From positions 310,001 to 374,000 of the forward strand of contig NZ_VRKN01000002.1 of NCBI RefSeq assembly GCF_008080435.1: a DNA stretch of 64,000 nucleotides, written 5' to 3'. Source of the stretch: Enterobacter asburiae. Its GTDB lineage: Bacteria > Pseudomonadota > Gammaproteobacteria > Enterobacterales > Enterobacteriaceae. Below are positions 61,199 to 64,000 of this stretch, piece by piece (the first letter of the stretch is position 1; each line of letters begins with the position of its first letter). Under the pieces are notes generated by a model that was not told the DNA's origin, made no database searches, and saw nothing but the letters and a program-made list of their open reading frames with translations. The position numbers were made by a program, and so were the translations under genes.

Positions 61199-62905
61199 GT
61201 GCACGAAATATTCACTATGCTGCTGGCGGTTTTTGACCGTGCGGCATTAATGCTGATTTGCCTGTTCTTCCTCATTCGCATTCGCCTGTTTCGCGAGTTG
61301 TTGCACAAATCAGCCCACTCGCCAAAAGAGCTGCTGGCCGTTACCGCCATTTTTTCGCTGTTCGCCTTGTTCAGCACCTGGTCCGGCGTGCCGGTAGAGG
61401 GTTCGCTGGTAAACGTGCGCATAATCGCCGTCATGTCCGGCGGGATTTTGTTTGGCCCGTGGGTAGGCGTCATCACCGGCCTGATTGCCGGGACGCACCG
61501 TTACCTGATTGATATCGGTGGCGTAACGGCGGTGCCGTGCTTTATCACCAGCATTATCGCCGGGGTGCTTTCCGGCTGGATCAGCCGCAAAATCCCGAAA
61601 AAACAGCGCTGGCGCGCCGGGATCGTCGCAGGCATGGTGTGCGAAACGCTGACCATGATCCTGGTCGTCGTCTGGGCCCCCACCACCGCGCTGGGGCTGG
61701 ATATCGTCTCGAAAATTGGTATCCCGATGATCCTGGGCAGCGTGTGCATCGGTTTTATCGTGCTGCTGGTACAAAGCGTTGAAGGGGAAAAAGAGGCCAG
61801 TGCCGCCCGTCAGGCCAAGCTAGCGCTGGATATCGCCAACAAAACGCTGCCGCTTTTCCGCCACGTTAACGCGGAATCGTTGCGTCAGGTCTGCGAGATT
61901 ATCCGCCACGATATCCATGCCGACGCCGTCGCCATCACCAATATCGACCACGTGCTGGCCTACGTTGGCGTCGGGGAACACAACTATCGCGACAACGATG
62001 ACACCATTAGCCCCACCACCAGACAGGCGATTAACTACGGTAAAATCATTATTAAAAACAATGATGAAGCCCACCGAACGCCGGAAATCCACTCGATGCT
62101 GGTGATCCCACTGTGGGAGAAAGGTGTCGTGACGGGCACGCTGAAAATTTATTACTGTCACGCGCATCAGATCACCTCCTCCCTGCAGGAGATGGCTATT
62201 GGCCTGTCGCAGATTATCTCCACCCAGCTTGAGGTCTCGCGAGCGGAACAGCTGCGTGAGATGGCAAATAAGGCAGAGCTGCGCGCGCTGCAGAGCAAAA
62301 TCAATCCCCATTTCCTGTTTAACGCGCTGAACGCTATCTCCTCGTCCATTCGTCTTAATCCGGACACCGCGCGCCAGCTGATTTTTAACCTGTCGCGCTA
62401 TCTGCGCTACAACATCGAACTGAAAGATGACGAGCAGATCGACATCAAAAAAGAGCTGTATCAGATCAAGGATTACATCGCGATTGAGCAAGCGCGCTTT
62501 GGCGATAAGCTCACGGTCATTTACGATATTGATGAAGAGGTCAACTGCGTGATCCCGAGCCTGCTTATCCAGCCGCTGGTCGAAAACGCGATTGTTCACG
62601 GCATTCAGCCCTGTAAAGGCAAAGGCGTCGTCACCATCAGCATCACCGAAAGCGGCAACCGCGTGCGTATTGCCGTGCGCGATACCGGCCACGGGATTGA
62701 TCCAAAAGTCATTGAGCGCGTGGAGTCTAACGAGATGCCCGGGAATAAAATCGGCCTGCTGAACGTGCACCACCGGGTCAAGCTGCTTTACGGCGACGGA
62801 CTGCATATTCACCGTCTGGAGCCGGGCACCGAAATTGCTTTTTACGTCCCGAATGAACGCTCTCTCGCGCATGCGACGACCTCGCTGTTGCCTCAGGTGG
62901 AGTAA
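61199..62905 (+). CDS. ypdA: Sensor histidine kinase YpdA (PyrS), LytS family
   Basis: The 568-residue kinase has a six-helix 5TM-5TMR_LYT sensor domain (about residues 1-200), a GAF domain (about 215-345), and a His_kinase/HATPase part. The phosphorylated histidine is in [16 protein letters not shown], and ATP binding uses [10 protein letters not shown] and RDTGHGID. In E. coli YpdAB senses pyruvate and turns on the transporter yhjX. The start is GTG with AGGTCTACTC upstream. The last residues ([14 protein letters not shown]) differ from E. coli. ypdB follows 3 bases later. Confidence 0.95.
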   Translation: MHEIFTMLLAVFDRAALMLICLFFLIRIRLFRELLHKSAHSPKELLAVTAIFSLFALFSTWSGVPVEGSLVNVRIIAVMSGGILFGPWVGVITGLIAGTHRYLIDIGGVTAVPCFITSIIAGVLSGWISRKIPKKQRWRAGIVAGMVCETLTMILVVVWAPTTALGLDIVSKIGIPMILGSVCIGFIVLLVQSVEGEKEASAARQAKLALDIANKTLPLFRHVNAESLRQVCEIIRHDIHADAVAITNIDHVLAYVGVGEHNYRDNDDTISPTTRQAINYGKIIIKNNDEAHRTPEIHSMLVIPLWEKGVVTGTLKIYYCHAHQITSSLQEMAIGLSQIISTQLEVSRAEQLREMANKAELRALQSKINPHFLFNALNAISSSIRLNPDTARQLIFNLSRYLRYNIELKDDEQIDIKKELYQIKDYIAIEQARFGDKLTVIYDIDEEVNCVIPSLLIQPLVENAIVHGIQPCKGKGVVTISITESGNRVRIAVRDTGHGIDPKVIERVESNEMPGNKIGLLNVHHRVKLLYGDGLHIHRLEPGTEIAFYVPNERSLAHATTSLLPQVE

Positions 62906-62908
62906 CCC

Positions 62909-63640
62909 ATGAAAGTTATCATCGTAGAAGATGAATTCCTGGCTCAACAGGAGCTCACCTGGCTTATCAAAACCCACAGCCAGATGGAGATTGTGGGTAC
63001 GTTTGATGATGGTCTGGACGTGCTGAAGTTTCTGCAGCATAACCGGGTCGACGCCATTTTCCTGGATATCAATATCCCGTCGCTGGATGGCGTACTGCTG
63101 GCGCAAAACATCAATCAGTTTGCCCATAAGCCGTTTATTGTTTTCGTTACCGCCTGGAAAGAGCACGCCGTAGAAGCCTTCGAACTGGAGGCGTTTGACT
63201 ACATTCTTAAGCCTTACCAGGAGTCGCGGATTGTCAGCATGCTGCAAAAGCTGGAGGCCGCATGGCAGCAGCAGACCGCCCCCGCTAGTGCCAGCCCAAC
63301 GGTACGGGAAAACGACACCATTAATCTGGTCAAAGACGAGCGCATCATCGTGACGCCGGTCAATGATATCTACTATGCCGAAGCCCATGAAAAGATGACG
63401 TTTGTCTATACGCGGCGGGAATCGTACGTGATGGCGATGAATATCACCGAGTTTTGCAGCAAGCTGCCGGCGGCACACTTTTTTCGCTGCCACCGGTCGT
63501 TCTGCGTGAATTTAAACAAGATCCGCGAGATCGAACCGTGGTTTAACAACACCTACATTTTGCGTCTGAAGGATCTGGATTTTCAGGTGCCGGTGAGCCG
63601 CAGCAAGGTGAAAGAGTTCCGTCAGCTGATGCACCTGTAA
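62909..63640 (+). CDS. ypdB: Response regulator YpdB (PyrR), LytTR type
   Basis: This is a 243-residue receiver plus LytTR DNA-binding protein. The phosphorylated aspartate is D53 in FLDINIPSLDG; K of FDYILKPYQ completes the receiver. The LytTR domain runs from about residue 137, with AHFFRCHRSFCVNLNKIREIEPW. It is paired with YpdA. In E. coli a fructose-like PTS (fry) block follows; it is missing here and glk comes next. Confidence 0.95.
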   Translation: MKVIIVEDEFLAQQELTWLIKTHSQMEIVGTFDDGLDVLKFLQHNRVDAIFLDINIPSLDGVLLAQNINQFAHKPFIVFVTAWKEHAVEAFELEAFDYILKPYQESRIVSMLQKLEAAWQQQTAPASASPTVRENDTINLVKDERIIVTPVNDIYYAEAHEKMTFVYTRRESYVMAMNITEFCSKLPAAHFFRCHRSFCVNLNKIREIEPWFNNTYILRLKDLDFQVPVSRSKVKEFRQLMHL

Positions 63641-63646
63641 AGAAAA

Positions 63647-63670
63647 AGCCCTCTCCCACGGGAGAGGGCT
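63647..63670. repeat. CTCTCCC/GGGAGAG palindromic repeat, probable glk terminator
   Basis: AGCCCTCTCCC-AC-GGGAGAGGGCT. Read on the minus strand the stem is followed by TTTTTCT, so this copy can act as an intrinsic terminator for glk. It lies right after the ypdB stop. Confidence 0.75.
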
Positions 63671-63675
63671 ATGCC

Positions 63676-64000
63676 TCAGAGGATTTGACCGAGAACCTGA
63701 CGCAGATGGGCACCTGAACCCAGCAGGCCAGGGTTATCATGCACGATCAGATAAACCGGAATGTCCTGAACGTAGCTTCTGAAACGCCCTTTATCTTCAA
63801 ACCCGCCGCGGAAGCCCGAGGCTTTAAAGAAGTCGAGGAAGCGGGGTACGATCCCGCCCGCAATATAGACCCCACCGAAGGTGCCCAGCGTCAGCGCCAG
63901 GTTGCCGCCAAAACGTCCCATGATCACGCAGAACAGCGACAGGGCACGACGGCAGTCAATGCAGCTGTCCGCTAGCGCGCGTTCGGTGACGTCTTTCGGC
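63676..64000 (-). CDS. glk: Glucokinase Glk, C-terminal part (cut by window edge)
   Basis: Glk phosphorylates free glucose with ATP. Only the last 107 codons are present. The C-terminal pattern [34 protein letters not shown] and [17 protein letters not shown] is diagnostic for the ROK-unrelated glucokinase family. The frame is open to the window end, and the start is outside. Confidence 0.94.
   Translation of the reverse strand, partial: PKDVTERALADSCIDCRRALSLFCVIMGRFGGNLALTLGTFGGVYIAGGIVPRFLDFFKASGFRGGFEDKGRFRSYVQDIPVYLIVHDNPGLLGSGAHLRQVLGQIL

Noticed and set aside
61820..63493. 557-codon minus-strand open frame opposite ypdA-ypdB
   Set aside because: Antisense shadow spanning two real genes, with no start context or family match.

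Overview
The window is a stretch of enterobacterial chromosome. Gene order runs alaA-yfbR-yfbS-yfbT-yfbU-yfbV-ackA-pta ... yfcD to yfcH-his/argT-ubiX-purF-cvpA-dedD-folC-accD-dedA-truA-usg-pdxB-flk-yfcJ-fabB-mnmC ... aroC-prmB-smrB-sixA-fadJ-fadI-yfcZ-fadL-mlaA-yfdC-argW ... lpxP-ypdK-alaC-ypdA-ypdB-glk. This is the E. coli/Salmonella order with some blocks missing. The sequence divergence, the GC-rich coding bias, the REP-like repeats and a Salmonella-like PTS/transketolase block after pta suggest Enterobacter or a close relative. Genus is inferred and was not tested.

Region by region: (1) 1-8.7 kb: end of the alanine aminotransferase gene, the yfbRSTUV genes and the acetate overflow pair ackA-pta. 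(2) 8.7-14 kb: an accessory catabolic operon with a split transketolase and an ascorbate/SgaT-type PTS. A divergent LacI-family regulator and two copies of an 8-bp palindrome lie in its control region. (3) 14-23 kb: yfcDEFG, folX, yfcH, a GNAT acetyltransferase, and the histidine / lysine-arginine-ornithine ABC importer with two periplasmic proteins. (4) 23-33.8 kb: ubiX-purF-cvpA under a PurR box, then dedD-folC-accD, dedA, truA-usg, pdxB and flk. (5) 33.9-52.4 kb: yfcJ, fabB, mnmC, the prmB-aroC-mepA-yfcA-epmC-yfcL operon, smrB, sixA, fadJ-fadI, yfcZ, fadL, mlaA and yfdC. FadR-like operators sit before fabB, fadI and fadL. (6) 52.5-58.1 kb: tRNA-Arg(CCU) argW followed by an island. It holds a P4-type integrase, a two-gene AT-rich cassette (an unrecognised protein with a C-terminal membrane segment, and a DUF2971 protein), and a type VI secretion remnant (complete tssB, tssC cut after a few codons). 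(7) 58-64 kb: cold-induced lpxP, the tiny membrane protein gene ypdK, alaC, the YpdA/YpdB two-component system and the 3' end of glk.

Most of the window is conserved housekeeping. The parts that repay attention are the argW island and the PTS/transketolase operon. In the island, the cassette is the best candidate for an undescribed system and the tssB/tssC' junction looks like a deletion scar. No insertion sequence, CRISPR array or rRNA gene was seen. Annotations rest on recognising protein families and motifs by eye; no database search was run.
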